Assembly (NCBI GenBank): GCA_964007475.1
Contig: OZ023273.1
Coordinates: 44,083,525-44,147,524, forward strand
Direction of reading: 5' to 3'
Origin: Hybos culiciformis
Taxonomy: Eukaryota; Arthropoda; Insecta; Diptera; Hybotidae
Length of the DNA stretch: 64,000 bases
Translations under genes and position numbers: made by a program
Shown here: positions 1-13,230 of the stretch, in pieces
Layout: each line of letters opens with the position of its first letter
Numbering within the stretch: the stretch's first letter is position 1
Notes under the pieces: generated by a model
Told to the model about the DNA's origin: nothing
What the model saw: only the letters and a program-made list of their open reading frames with translations
Databases searched by the model: none

Positions 1-1380
1 ATTTTGTTTCCCAGTATTAACTTCGACCTTCTTTACATTTTCTTGTAGAATTACTTTTTTAATAATCTAAATCCTATATTAAATAAATATATTAAATAAA
101 TTAAAAATCATCTTTTATAACATGTTCCGGATAAGTTCAAAGAATTGATATTTTTGTTTCGACATTATCGATTTGGTTTTAACCTAAACATTTTATTTAA
201 TAAAAGTTCAGACATAATTAACAATACTCTTTTTTTCGATATGTGAATGTTAATTCGTAATTTTATACGTTATGGATGTTATAGTTTTGTTTACACGAGA
301 TCTATGGAATTGTGAAAGCTTAAAACAGATATTATATATGTTTTTCAATAAATAGTTAAAAGAAAAATTTTCCCACAAAATGTAATTATAATAATTCATT
401 AATATTCATATAAAATATTTTTTAAAATTGTAAAATACATTTTTTTTCAAGCAATGCGAAATTAATCAAAATTGTTAATTCCCATCGTGTTTATTCAAAT
501 AATATGTTCCAGTTCCGCAAATTAAGTTGTCGCCTTCCAATATAATCTCTCTAAAGGATTATTATTTCTCATGAAAATAAACCAGAAATAAAATAAAAAA
601 TATCCTTATTATCCTTTGTCAATAACTTTTTGAGGTTAATTTTCTGTAAATAAACTTAACTATTTAAATATAATGAAATCAATGTGCATTTTTATTTCGT
701 ATCTAGTGTGAAAAAATTTAACACCATGCATCGTAATCTGCCAAGCAGATGCAGGTACATTATATCGATAAAATAATTAAATTTTTGAATACGAAGTTTG
801 TGTAGCATAGTTCGCGGACGCGCGTGAATATCATAAAAAACGTGAACAAGAACGTTACGACATTCAAAGCCGCAACAGCTCATAAATTTTAATTTTTTTT
901 CGCGCCGTCTATCTCTATGTGCATTTACTTTGAGACTCTCTCCAGTACAAAGCTAATCAAATGTCACTGTTACAATATATTAATAAATTGACCATCCATT
1001 GAACTGATTTCTGAACCTATTAACACAAAATTTAAATTCAATTTTAAAAATTAATTATTTGCTATAATATAGGCAAGTCGTACGTCGGACGTCTACAATA
1101 TAATATTTTTAAGGGGATACATTTTCCGGATATATTTATTCTGTTTATAATAATTTTTAACAAGATTGTATGTGTAGGTACTTCAGAAAATATTATATTT
1201 AGGGTGAAAAGTGATCGAATATAAAGATTCTGTTACATATTTAACTCTAAGGTTTATTATTGTTATCAAAGGAAAGAAAAATAAATTATATATTTAGGTC
1301 CATAATCAAATGTTATGCCGTTTATGTTTGAATCTCCTCCTTAAATTTGTAATATTGTCAGCATTCGAAATATTTTTAGT
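1..1380. other. AT-rich intergenic DNA, nothing recognised
   Basis: No convincing gene, RNA or repeat is visible. A 63-codon minus frame at 692-883 has no recognisable domain and is probably chance. The last 100 bases or so may be 3' UTR of the adjacent retrotransposon, whose 3' boundary I cannot fix. Confidence 0.5.
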
Positions 1381-1389
1381 GAGAAATAG

Positions 1390-4105
1390 AAAACTTGGCC
1401 TGTTAATGGTTGGTTGGTAGAAGTGGCGGAGCTTCTCGTCTTGAAGAGCTCCCAATTAGCACTTTCGCGCCATTTTGCTACCACTTTCCTCGTGACCAAG
1501 GCCTAACGGCGGTAAGACAAGCTAAATCCACCCCGTGGTGTCAAGAAATTTCACCACGTCCCTGGGTTTGGCTATGGCTAGCACATCTACATCCTCAAGG
1601 AGGAATCCGCCTAATGTGCTGTTTCTTGAGCTTGCAAGCGCCGGGCATTTGCAAATAAAATGGACTAATGTCTCTTTTTCGCTCTCAATACCACAACTGC
1701 GGCATGATCGATTGAAGGGGATACCAAGTCTGGCAGCATGTACTCCAACTGCCCAGTGTCCCGTATAAATCGCCGTAATTCTAGAAATGTCCTTTCGAGA
1801 CATTTTAAGAATTTCTTGCGTTCTTTTATAGTCATAGATCGGCCATGTTTTCTTGGCCGTGTTACATGTAGATAGTGCCCTCCACCTACTATTCGCTTGT
1901 GATAAGAAGTGCTGGTAAATATCTCTTTTTACCGTACTTAAAGCCGGATGAACCAACTCAATTGTGGAATCGTCCAACTTTGTACCTTCCTTTGCTAATT
2001 CATCCGCTCGTTCATTTCCTTGGACATCGCTATGTCCAGGAACCCAGTGGAGATAAACGTCGTACCTACCAGCTAGTTGGTAAAGCTGCTCTGAGCATTT
2101 CTTTACCAGCTTGGAGGTTACGACTGGTGAGTCAAGAGCCATAATAGCAGCTTGACTGTCGGAGGCTATTGCCACCTTGTGAACGTCAGGGCCTATGTCC
2201 CCTATTAGGCAGCATGCCTTCCATATCGCCAGTATCTCCGCCTGGAAGATACTTGATCTGTCTGGAAGCCTATAACTTTGAGCTACATTGATCCCCTCGG
2301 AATACACACCGGCACCCACGCCACAGTCCATCTTTGAACCATCCGTGAAGACTACCAGATCGATTCCCTCTAGGATATTATTTGCCCTCCACTCCCTTCT
2401 CTTAGGTATTATTACTTGAAAAGACTTTTCAAGCTCTATCCTGGGAATGGAATAGTCTGTTCGGGTATAAGTCACTTTCCTAGCAATATCCCCAAGGATT
2501 CTACTGTGACCATACGGTTTACTGAACCAGTTTTCACTCTCTTGGAGTCTGACTGCGCTACATGAAGCTAAGTATTTGACATAAATGTCAAGAGGCAGAA
2601 GGTTTAATAGTACATTGAGTGCATTTGTAGGCGCTGATCTTAGCGCCCCCGTGATGCTTACACAAGCACTACGCTGAAGTCTGCCTAGCTTTGTTCGAAC
2701 ATACGCCCTGTCTACTGCCGGCCACCAGACCAGCGCTCCATACGTAAGAATAGGACGTACTACTGCTGAGTACATCCATAGGACCATGTGGGGTTTCAGC
2801 CCCCACTTATTTCCAATCATACGTTTGCAAGAATAAAAGGCAATACATGCCTTTTTAACCCTCTCTTCTATACTAAGTTTCCAGTTGAGTTTAGGGTCTA
2901 GTACTATTCCCAAGTACTTTACCCTAGAAGCTAAGTTTAGTGTTTTACCTTCCAGCTTGGGTAAGGTAAAACACGGTAATTTGGTTCTGGTTGTGAACAG
3001 CATGAGCTCTGTTTTATTAGGATTTACGTTCAGGCCACACCCCTTGGCCCACCTCGTAACTATATCCAGAGCCCGTTCCATTATCTCGCTAATTGTCGGT
3101 AGGTACTTCCCAGAGATAAGAATCGCTAGGTCGTCCGCGTACGCAACTGCTTCGATGCCCTCCTCATGGAGTCTGACTAACACCGCATTCATCACCAGTA
3201 ACCAAAGTAGAGGTGACAACACTCCTCCTTGAGGTGTGCCTCTCCTCACCCCTCTGATTACGTGGCAGCTACCAAAGTCTGCATGAACTTCCCTTGTTCG
3301 AAGCATATTACCGATCCAGTGACTGAGTGCACCTACATCAGCTTGATTTAGTGCCTCTTGGATCGACCTAACACTAACGTTATTAAAGGCCCCTTCTATG
3401 TCCAGAAACGCGGCCATCGTAAACTCCTTGTACTGAATTGACTCCTCCACTTTTCGGACTACCTCATGCAGTGCCGTTTCGGTGGATTTGTCCTTACAGT
3501 ACGCATGCTGGGAGGAACAAAGTGGATTACTTTCCAGCTTTTTCCTAATATCGTACTCGATTATCCTTTCTAAGGTTTTGAGGACGAAGGACGACAAACT
3601 TATTGGCCTGTAGTCCTTAGCCACCTCATGCCCTCGCTTTCCCACTTTAGGTATGAAAACAACCCTTACCCTCCTCCACAACTGTGGAATATAACCAAGA
3701 GTTAGGCTGCCTCTAAAAATTAGTACAAGCCAAGGAATAACTGTTTCCTTTGCTTCCTGCAGCATTTTTGGTATAATACCATCCATACCTGCAGATTTAT
3801 ATGGAGAGAAACCTTCTATTGCCCAGGCAACTTTTTCCCTTGTTATAAGTCGTTGAACCCATGCCAACAGATCTGTTTCGTTCTGTTGGGTGTCAATCGT
3901 GACACTTTCGTCAGTGCTCTCTTCACACTTAGGAAAATGGGTGTCAACTAATAAATTAAGTGTTTCTGAAGACGACTCCGTCCACTTACCTTCCGGTGTC
4001 TTAAGGAAGGATGGACTAGAGTGTTCCTTTGACAAGATTCTGCTCAGTCTTGCAGATTCGCTAACATTATCTATCGATTCGCAATATTCTCTCCAACTAT
4101 TTTTT
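1390..4105 (-). mobile_element. 5'-truncated non-LTR retrotransposon, I/LOA-like group
   Basis: The segment is clearly richer in G+C than its surroundings and holds one long minus-strand frame with reverse transcriptase, RNase H and a C-terminal zinc motif. Among non-LTR retrotransposons, an RNase H domain after the RT is typical of the I and LOA groups and of some R1-like elements, so I place it there without choosing. The endonuclease domain and ORF1 are missing, so this is a 5'-truncated copy. The 5' side ends near 4100 in a run of short GGATA-type repeats. No poly(A) tail is visible at the 3' side, and the 3' UTR end is placed only roughly. Confidence 0.85.
1522..4098 (-). CDS. Reverse transcriptase - RNase H polyprotein, 5'-truncated, frame intact
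   Basis: This is the ORF2 C-terminal two thirds of a non-LTR retrotransposon. Residues are numbered from the TTG codon at 4033-4035, giving 837 residues. The open frame extends another 21 codons upstream to 4098, so no true start is claimed. The RT domain spans about residues 90-400, with catalytic Asp212 (FLDIEGAF), the GTPQGGVLSPLLW block near 266-278 and the YADD box at 299-302. The RNase H domain follows, with Asp565 (FTDGS), Glu600, Asp626 and Asp678, plus the WVPGHSDVQGNERAD block at 664-678, so all four acidic residues are present. The C-terminus carries C778, C781, H792 and C795, a likely zinc-binding motif. There is no internal stop or frameshift, which is unusual for a truncated copy and suggests a recent insertion. 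The apurinic endonuclease domain that should precede it is absent. Confidence 0.9.
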   Translation of the reverse strand, partial: SWREYCESIDNVSESARLSRILSKEHSSPSFLKTPEGKWTESSSETLNLLVDTHFPKCEESTDESVTIDTQQNETDLLAWVQRLITREKVAWAIEGFSPYKSAGMDGIIPKMLQEAKETVIPWLVLIFRGSLTLGYIPQLWRRVRVVFIPKVGKRGHEVAKDYRPISLSSFVLKTLERIIEYDIRKKLESNPLCSSQHAYCKDKSTETALHEVVRKVEESIQYKEFTMAAFLDIEGAFNNVSVRSIQEALNQADVGALSHWIGNMLRTREVHADFGSCHVIRGVRRGTPQGGVLSPLLWLLVMNAVLVRLHEEGIEAVAYADDLAILISGKYLPTISEIMERALDIVTRWAKGCGLNVNPNKTELMLFTTRTKLPCFTLPKLEGKTLNLASRVKYLGIVLDPKLNWKLSIEERVKKACIAFYSCKRMIGNKWGLKPHMVLWMYSAVVRPILTYGALVWWPAVDRAYVRTKLGRLQRSACVSITGALRSAPTNALNVLLNLLPLDIYVKYLASCSAVRLQESENWFSKPYGHSRILGDIARKVTYTRTDYSIPRIELEKSFQVIIPKRREWRANNILEGIDLVVFTDGSKMDCGVGAGVYSEGINVAQSYRLPDRSSIFQAEILAIWKACCLIGDIGPDVHKVAIASDSQAAIMALDSPVVTSKLVKKCSEQLYQLAGRYDVYLHWVPGHSDVQGNERADELAKEGTKLDDSTIELVHPALSTVKRDIYQHFLSQANSRWRALSTCNTAKKTWPIYDYKRTQEILKMSRKDISRITAIYTGHWAVGVHAARLGIPFNRSCRSCGIESEKETLVHFICKCPALASSRNSTLGGFLLEDVDVLAIAKPRDVVKFLDTTGWI

Positions 4106-4109
4106 AATA

Positions 4110-7100
4110 AAAAAGGATATTAAAGGATAAAAAGGATAATATAATGTTGACTCTTTCGACTATCAATTTATCAATAAAAAATCAATGTTAATAACATTAG
4201 CTAGTCAATTTTTTTGTTATCGTATCCTTATTAAATGGTTTATATTTAATCTTATTTGCAAAGGATTACGATAATTTTAAAATAAACAACAAAAAAGTCC
4301 TTTAAGCATTCGATAATATATTTCCTCCTTTGGTTAAGGACTTCATCAGAACTCGAGATAACACAAAAGTCTTAAAAAAATCGAGCTATATTAGCGAATA
4401 ATTATAGAAGATAATAATTCTTATTTATTTCAAATTCATTTATTTTCAAGCTGATATATTACAATTACATTAAAATTACTTATATTTAGAGATTTAGTAT
4501 CCTATGCTACTTTACTACTAAGAAATTAATGTTATTAAATTACGACTAATTCTATATTTTTATCAAAACATTTAATATAGGAAAAACCTAAAACCTATTT
4601 GACTTCTTTAAAATTAAAATACTAGCTTGTTAGATAATAATTGTTTTTTATTTTACAATTATCTTAATCCTAGGTTAAATATAAATATTGATTCACTGAT
4701 AAAGAAATCATTTTCTATAATTTAATTCGATCAAGACCCTTATCCCTGGTTTGCTACCGCTATTGTCAAGTTCAAAATACACAATAAAGTACATGGCTTC
4801 AGGATAATTATTATTTATTAGTTTCAGAAATAATTTTCTTTTTATTAAATGCAAAAGTAGTAAATTTAAATATTTTGAATAATCGGAACTCATATCAAAT
4901 ATTACCTAACATTCGTAATTCTAAAATAAACTTTATAGAATTGCAGTGAAAGAAAAGGATTTTAAGGTTATACGGTTTTTTTGTACAATGCAAACAGATA
5001 GAAACATATTGAAAAATAGAAACGATTGCCCTTGGAATGTTTTTTAACGCGGTGTATTATAGTTATTTTTTTCTGAATAAAGTGTGATCAGTCGTGTGTT
5101 ACTGGTTCAACCCAATTTACTTATTGTCATGTGCACCCTTTTTAGTACTTTTTTAATTTTTCCCTTATATTGTTAATGTTTTTATTGATGTTTTGATTCA
5201 TTTTTTATGTCAAAATTATCTGTTTGCGATCATTGACGTAGCTAATTTTAGCATGTTATCACAAGGATGTTTAATTCAATTTTTAGTGGTTTCTGACACC
5301 CTTGTTTGTTATTTTAATTTATGCGAAAAAAAAAAAAATTTTTTCGACAAATTGGTGGTAATAACATTAATTATTCATTCATAAAGAAGAATATATTCTT
5401 TCTTACGTTTATAATTATGTTATAGTACCTCCACTCCGTTGATCCAACTCTACAATTTTTTAATTATACTAATAATAAAATTCTATAGTTTATATTAATA
5501 AAATTCTATAGTTTTAAGATAATAATTATACAAAATATCCACTTCTGTGAGCTGTGAGCTGTGACTTATCTGGTGTTATTTTTCATTAGGTATGAAAAAT
5601 AATTCATTAGGTTTCCGAGTTTTATAGTTTTAATTTTGGGCGAATATTATTTATTTTTCGAACCGCATGGCTATAAAAACAAATTTTAGCAGTAGATCAA
5701 TTAACTCAAATTCTTCACATTCTGGCTAAAAAGCCTTATTAGTAAAACTGATTACATATTTGAAGAGTAATAATTTCTTTTTTTTTCGATTTTGAAAAAG
5801 TTATTACTTTTAATAATCCATAACTTAACTAATGAAAGGAAAACTTTTTTAATGCAGGATCTAAAATTTTCTATGTTTATTAATATGTTTTATGTCTCTG
5901 AAAACCGATATTCTTTCTGATATTATTGAATTATTTTAGAAAAGTATTTTAAGCTCACATTTAATTAAATATTTTAAATTTATATTTTTTATATTATCAA
6001 TTTTAATTTTTCCCACGTTTAATCAATTATAAAAATTTTCAATTGATCATAAATGTTTATATGAAGAGAAAATTATGAACGGATTTAAATCAAAATAAAC
6101 AAATTTCACCAAATTACGCAAATTATCCCTATTTTTAATATCTATTGATAATAATTCCCACAAAATATATAAAAATCCGGAAATCAAACCTTGAATAGTT
6201 CTTGGTGAAATTTTGTTTGCTCAAAATATTATTATCAAAAAACAGATTTAAAATGCATCCGTAAATATTTGATTATCAGTCAAATCCATTTATTTATTTC
6301 TATGAATTATTTTATTTATTGCATAACATTAATTGATTTGCACATGGTGAAACATTATTTAGTCAATGAAATTGTTTGTATCGTATAGAACAAAAAATTT
6401 ACAATGTTTGTACTACGAATTTAATTCCACTTCAATTCACCCTCTGGTCATTTGATTGGGTTTATGTAATATGATTTTTTTACGTTTGACAAAAAAACGA
6501 ATTTCTCTAAATGAAAAATTTACTACAAGATATGTAAATATAGAAAGTTCTAATTCTTTTCGTTCACTTTTCTTTTTATTCACTTTTCAATTTTTTTTTC
6601 GTAAATAAATGTTAAAGATTTATGTTATGATTTGGCTTTTTGCGAATGATTGGAATTTTATTTTGGAAATTATTAAAATATTATTCTTTGGATAGAATTT
6701 TGTTATTCTTTTTGTATATCCCTTAAGAAATTTAGTTTGTTTGACGGATCAAGCTGATAAAAAATAAAGTTTTTGAAGTAGTTATGGAACAAAAAAAGTA
6801 CATGTGGCTGTCTTCGAAATACCTAGTGCTGTTAATGACTGGATTTTGAATCTTTCTTTAAGTCACAAAAAAATGTTCTTCAATATTTTAAATTTTCGAT
6901 GTTTTGTTCAATGTAGTTTAACATATTTTTAAATTTCTTAAAAATTGCTTCAGAAAATCACAAAAAAAATCTTGTGCAGACACTAAGCAATAGTTAGAAT
7001 TATGTTTTGAGCATACGTTTAAAGTCACGTGACTGAATGACATTTTCAATTGTGGGTTTTGTGGCAACTTTTGAATGGAACACAAGTGCTGAACAATTTT

Positions 7101-10100
7101 TTTACGAGTGTTAGAAAAACAATTTTCTGGAAGATTTTTCCCTCATAAATTAAATATTATAAGAGGGTTGGATGAGATTTAAATATACATAGGAAGTTTT
7201 TTTTCCGGATTTGAATTTTTCATTAAAAGGGATTAAGATACATATTTAAATTTGAAAATTTGTTATTAAATTGGCTAGTATACAATTTATTAAATAATAG
7301 TTCATTTCAAAAGCTGTTTCCTATAATTACTATAAGAAAATTATTGCTTATTATGTATCTATATTTCTAATTGTAAAGAATAATAATACGTTTTAAATTC
7401 TTATTAAATAAATTCGAATCGTATTGACAACAACTATTCAAAATTAAGATAAGGAATAAGAAAAATAAGGATTTGGGTTGCATCTAAGTCATTTTTACAA
7501 TAATAATCAATTAGAAAGGTCATGAATATTCTCATTTTAACCAAAAAAAAGCTGTGACAAAAACATTTTGCGACGTTAATTTAATGATATTTATTAGGCA
7601 TTTACGATGCCGATATCATATACTGTGTTTTCTATCATTTAAATAAGTTCCAAATGTAATGTATTAGTTTTCGTCAAGTTTAAAAAACTTAAAAAAAAAT
7701 CGTAATTGTTAAAATTTCGAAAAGCTTTATGAAAAATTGTTTTATAACTTGAGGAAATTTTGAAATATTTTTAATTTTCGAAAGCTTTAGCATAAACTTA
7801 CATTAATGTTGACTATTTTATGCTTGTGTGCTTTGATACTACATACATATTCTTGTAAGCTTGTATCTTTTATAACCCTTTTAATCTAATCATTTTTAGA
7901 TTTTCTTTAATTTTTTTTATTGAACAGAATGTCATCACGGAAATAAGTATATTTAATTTTAATTTTAGAAAATTTATAAGCATTCCTTGCTAATTAAAAA
8001 TCAAGAGTAAGTCGTCAAATATCGTGATGGTGAAATTTAGATAACAAAATGTTAAATGATAAAATAAATATTAAAAAAATATAAATAGGTAGGTAGTACT
8101 TAATAATATTGTTATTTAAAAAAAAATTGTTATAGCTTTTGCTTATTGATTGAGCATAAAAAATTTAATTCAATTTATTATTATTTGTAATTGAGTTAGG
8201 TTAGTTATTTTGCTAGTCGGTTTTATAGTTAGCTTAGCTTTTCGTATTAAAAAATATAGAATGGAAAGCGTAATTTTATTCTACTTTGTCTTGTTTTATG
8301 CCATAAGAGGAAATTTTTTTTACTAACTATAAATATATCTGAAATTTGTAATTAGCTTTGAATGAACTTTCTTAAGGAACGTTTTTAAAAGCCAGTTTTT
8401 TATCGTAGATTGTTTGACCGGATATTTAAAATGCTACTTAATTTCTTTCTACTATGTCCTCAGGCCTCCTTATGTGGCTAAGACGAATTTCAGTTCTATG
8501 ACGTTATGAAGATATTTTAAAATAAAAAGAACATAATATAATAACGAAAATAAGATTTTCTGTAGTTTTATATAGTGTTAATTTATTTTCTTTAAAATAC
8601 TATAATCTGCACCATTTTACGTTATTGTGTGAACGAGAGAAGTATTTACCTGCACGTATGAAATAGTCGAAACGTTTATAAATAATTTTTAACACCGTGG
8701 ACAATTTCTTCTCTTCAGCATTTTTCGCATTCAAAAACTCAGTTAATACTAATTAGGTTGCCACATTTATCTTATCCAAACGACAGTTGTCATCGGACAT
8801 TAACAAATAAGAGGCTTATGATTTAAATGAGATTTTAACAGTTTTATTTAACATTCCTAGGTCCCCGTGAAACAACAAACACCAAAATTCAATTATAAAA
8901 GGGTATTAAGATAAGCATATTAAGATATTAATATTCTATAAAATTAAAAATTATTATTAAACATTAAAATCGTTACCTCAAAATAATTTCGATCATTTTT
9001 TATTTTTATTTAACACACTGGAATCTTTAGCTAAAGCTTTAAAATATATTTAAGTGCATACACCGTAGAATGGAAATAATATTGTGGTATGGTAATGGAA
9101 TTTAAATTTAAATGAAGAGCTTGCGTCAAAAGGTGTCATTAATTATGTACATACATATTATGATTTTTTTTTCTCGCAAATATGTCTGAATTTTAATTCA
9201 AAAATTGTGTGCAATGATTAATTTCTTTATTATTTACTTTATGTTTTCCTTTTTTTTTAAATTACGTACACATTATTGTTCAGAAAATTTCTATTTATAT
9301 GAATTATCGTTTTTAATTATCAAAAACTTTCATTACACTTTTTTTGTGTACATAATGTATAGCTTGAATAATAACTGACCAGACTCAAAAAATAAATATA
9401 ATCTACAATTAATATTTTTGTCTTTGTATATATAGTCGTCTGATAAGCGCAAACGCATTCATTTTGATTGTATTTACTTGTATTAGAGTTGGACACTGAC
9501 ATAGAAAGTAAAGTAAAGATTTCACATTATTACGTTCAGGTTCTAAGTACGGACATTTAATGAAAACATATAGGCCGTTTTCTCATTTTTAATGGAAAAC
9601 AGGCTAAAAGACTTACTTTATTGAAAAATAATATAATAATCTGCAGCAGATAAGTTATTACTTTTAATTATAATACTAAACTACATATAAATATTAATTA
9701 TTATATAATTAAGTAATTTAGTTTTTATTTAATTGATCAAGTTGTTCTGTTTTTATGACAATTATATATGGTTAAAATTAAAAATCATAAATGATTTAAT
9801 TTTCATTTCATTTAATCACTTTCTATACCAACATTGGCAAGATTATGTATACTTAACAGTACAATTTTAAGTAAAAACTGAATTTACATTCTTTTTTACA
9901 TACATGTGATTGAGAGCATAAATACCATTCCAAAAATATTTTGCATTTTACGTCTTGTCGTCGTCAATCGTGCCTATTACATTTGGCTTGCAATTTATAA
10001 TTTTTAAAATTTAAATTAACATTATCAGACAAATTTAAATTTGTTTTACAATTCTGTTTCGTATAATGTAAACATTATTAAAGACAAAATGTCACAAAAG

Positions 10101-12300
10101 TTGATTATGCTTTATTAAGGACAGTGATTTGATTTTATAAATCAACTAAGATCTGGGTTATTGCATCATTTTCTTGTAAAATAATGATAATTTACAAGAA
10201 ACTAAATGTTTAATAGTTTATAGTTTTTTTTTTTTTTGGAAAGTTGTATCTTAATAAGTAATTCCATAAATCTTTCAATTTGGGTTAAGTTTTTGAATGT
10301 AATTGAACTTTAAAAATATTTAAGAATATAAATTACTTTCATTTTTTTTATTTGAGGACTTATTGAAAAACATATTTTTATATTAAAAAAATTATAAATA
10401 ATATTTAAATTGAATTGTGTTTGCATAATTCCTAATTCAGTTTATTATCGATTTTCGGAATAATAGTACTATACATAATTTGGATATTGAAAAATGTAAT
10501 TTTTGAGTTGTCAGTATAGATTTTATTTTAAATTGCTATACTTATATTATAATTGCACAATATGAAATTAATACAATATGACTCGCAAAACATAATAAAT
10601 AAATATTTTATTAAATTTAAGGTTAATTTGGGAACAGCTGTTTGATTGAAGAATGTAAACTTAATTAATGAATATTTTTGAGGTACATACTAAGTATAAA
10701 CACATTATAGGTAAAATATTTTATATATGATATGCATTTTATACGTATACAATGGTTCAAGGAACTTAAAATGGCACCGAAACGATTTTTCGGTATTTCA
10801 GGAACATGATGTCTGATATTTTGTAAATATTTTATTTAAGGCAAATACTATACTGTTTTTAATTTTTTTTTTTTTTTTGGATTTTTACAACCGTCACATC
10901 TATTCATGGTACGCATTCATGGAATTATATTGATGGAATGTAGTTGATTGCTAAGCAGGTCAATTTAAATGCTATGGATTTTTGCGCTCACTATTATACG
11001 TTATTATTTTTTTTGTTTTTTGTTTGCTTAATATATATGTGCCACGGAATGGTTTTCTATAAACTTAAAGACCGAATAAAATCGATATCTAATCAAATAT
11101 CTGTAATTATAAATTTATTTAATTTTATTTGGTATGTGAAGTTTTAATTAAGTGTTCTTATGTGATATAATATATGTATAGTATAACATAAAATAAAATT
11201 AATAGTTTTATTTCGATTGATGTGGCTTGGTTAATTATACCTTATCATTATAGACATATTCTGAAAATAACATTAACAAATTCAGTCAATGGAATATGTC
11301 TATATTAAGTTTCGCTTGGATATCTTTTTCGAAATGCATGCTCCGGTTTTTTAGGTGAAAAAAAACAACTTCTAGACAATTTTTTATTTGTTCTACGCTT
11401 TTTTCAAATATATAAGTGTATTACTTAAGTTAATAATGTGTAAAGATGCTTTTAGAGAAGTTGAATGTATATTCAACTTGTCTTGCAACTTGTTGAAAGT
11501 TCGCTACAGACAGATGTATAAACTAAGGCTTTTAAAATCATCCAAAAGTCTTTCAACATTACTATACACTACTCAACAAGTGATTGTCAACAACACTACA
11601 GATGAGTTAAGTTGGACAACTCAAGTTGAATTAGCATTCAACGCGTTTTTCACAAATTCGCATTCAACACAAATTTTTAACACTATTTTCATTTAAGTTA
11701 TTGTGTAATCTTTGAAAATTTAATTCAAATTTTATTCAGAAAATTAATCTGTATCTAATGTACCCTCCGTAATTTTTAACAAAAAATATATTAAGTTAAC
11801 ACTGAGTCCTATGGGAACGAAATTTTTCGAAAACATTCAAACAAAACAAGGAATAATAATAATACACAATTAGGAATTAAAAACTTTGTTTTTACTATTT
11901 TTAAAGGCTATAAAACAGAAATTATAGTAATTTTAAATATTACACTTTGTTTGCGTTAAAAAAAAATGAATCGACTAAATTAGTTTTGTTATAAATAATT
12001 TTATAATCATAGCATCATAATATGGTATTTTTATTATTATTATTTTTTTATCATTTTATCGCAAATTAGCAAATTTTCAAATTAAATATGAAAAGATTTA
12101 TTAATTAATTATTTTTTGAGTTTTTTAGCAATAGAAAATTATATAGTAAGTGTATTTTAATATTGTAAGTATATTTTAATATTTTTTAAATAAATCAATT
12201 TCACGATGATCTTTCAAGTGGAATCGTATAACTTTTAAGAGTAAATGTATCGAATTTTTAAAATTATCTTTTCTTTTATCCGATTTAATATAACTGTATA
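4110..12300. other. 8 kb AT-rich DNA without recognisable gene
   Basis: All frames are short and contain no domain I recognise. The longest is 102 codons at 11388-11696 on the + strand. The stretch contains homopolymer runs of A and T and no clear terminal-inverted-repeat element. It may be intergenic or lie in a large intron of a gene whose exons are outside the window. Confidence 0.5.
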
Positions 12301-12303
12301 ATT

Positions 12304-13222
12304 GGTAAGCGGCTGATTCATCGCCTAGCAATTCATCGCGAAGCAATTCATCGCCAGCAATTTATCGCTAGCAATTCATCGTCAAGCAATTCATCGTCAA
12401 AAAGTTCATCGCCAAGCAATTCATTGCCAGTAATTCATCGCCAGTAATTCATCGCCAGCAATTCATCGCCAGTAATTCATCGCCAGTAATTCATCACCAG
12501 CAATTCATCGCCAGTAATTTATCGCCAGCAATTCATCGCCAGCAATTCATCGCCAGCAATTCATCGCCAATTGGTGATTGGGTAGAGGTGGTGCCCAAAC
12601 CACTAAATACAGAAGCTTTTTTCTTAGGAATGCTCCGTTTCGGAGATTTGGTCCCTCAAAATTTTCATACATTTTTCTATGGAAAAATTTTTTTTTCCTC
12701 CGAAATATATAAAAAAAAAAAAAACAAAAATTAGCCCGATGTGGCAGAAACTTGGTTAGGAAGTAGAGGCGGTTCCCAAATCACCAAATTCAAACGTTTT
12801 TTTTCTCGGAAATGCCCGTTTTGAAGATATGGCCACTGAAAATTTTCATACATTTTTCGACGGCAAAATTTTTTTTTCGCCGAAATATAAAAAAGAACCA
12901 AAAAAAAAAAACATAAAATATGAATCGCCAGCAACTCATCACCAAGCAATCCATCACCAGCAATTCATCGCCGCCGCCGGTGGTGATGAATTGCTGGCGA
13001 TGAATTACTGGCGATGAATTACTGGCAATGAATTGCTTGGCGATGAACTTTTTGACGATGAATTGCTTGACGATGAATTGCTGGCGATGAATTGCTTAGC
13101 GATGAATTGCTTGTCGATGAATTGCTTGACGATGAATTGCTTGACGATGAATTTCTGGCGATGACTTGCTGGCGATGAATTGCTTGGCGATGAATTGCTA
13201 GGCGATGAATTAGCCTAGATTC
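12304..13222. mobile_element. Foldback-type element: opposed arms of about 14-bp tandem repeats
   Basis: The left arm (about 12311-12572) is some 18 tandem copies of a 14-15 bp unit reading AATTCATCGCCAGC. The right arm (about 12950-13215) carries the same unit in reverse complement, GCGATGAATTGCTGG. The outermost units of the two arms mirror each other (CATCGCCTAGCAATTCATCGC type). Between them lies about 380 bp containing two diverged copies of a 115-bp unit that also occurs in the elements at 48600 and 58425. The 8-mer GTATAATT sits at 12296-12303 and again at 13223-13230, directly outside boundaries of equal distance from the arms, consistent with an 8-bp target duplication. No transposase is encoded, so it would be non-autonomous. 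Confidence 0.75.
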
Positions 13223-13230
13223 GTATAATT

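Noticed and set aside
11388..11696. 102-codon + strand frame
   Set aside because: No recognisable domain, no splice or homology support; could be chance in AT-rich DNA.
12311..13215. CRISPR-like array of short repeats
   Set aside because: The repeats are contiguous without unique spacers, occur in opposed arms and lie in a eukaryotic genome.
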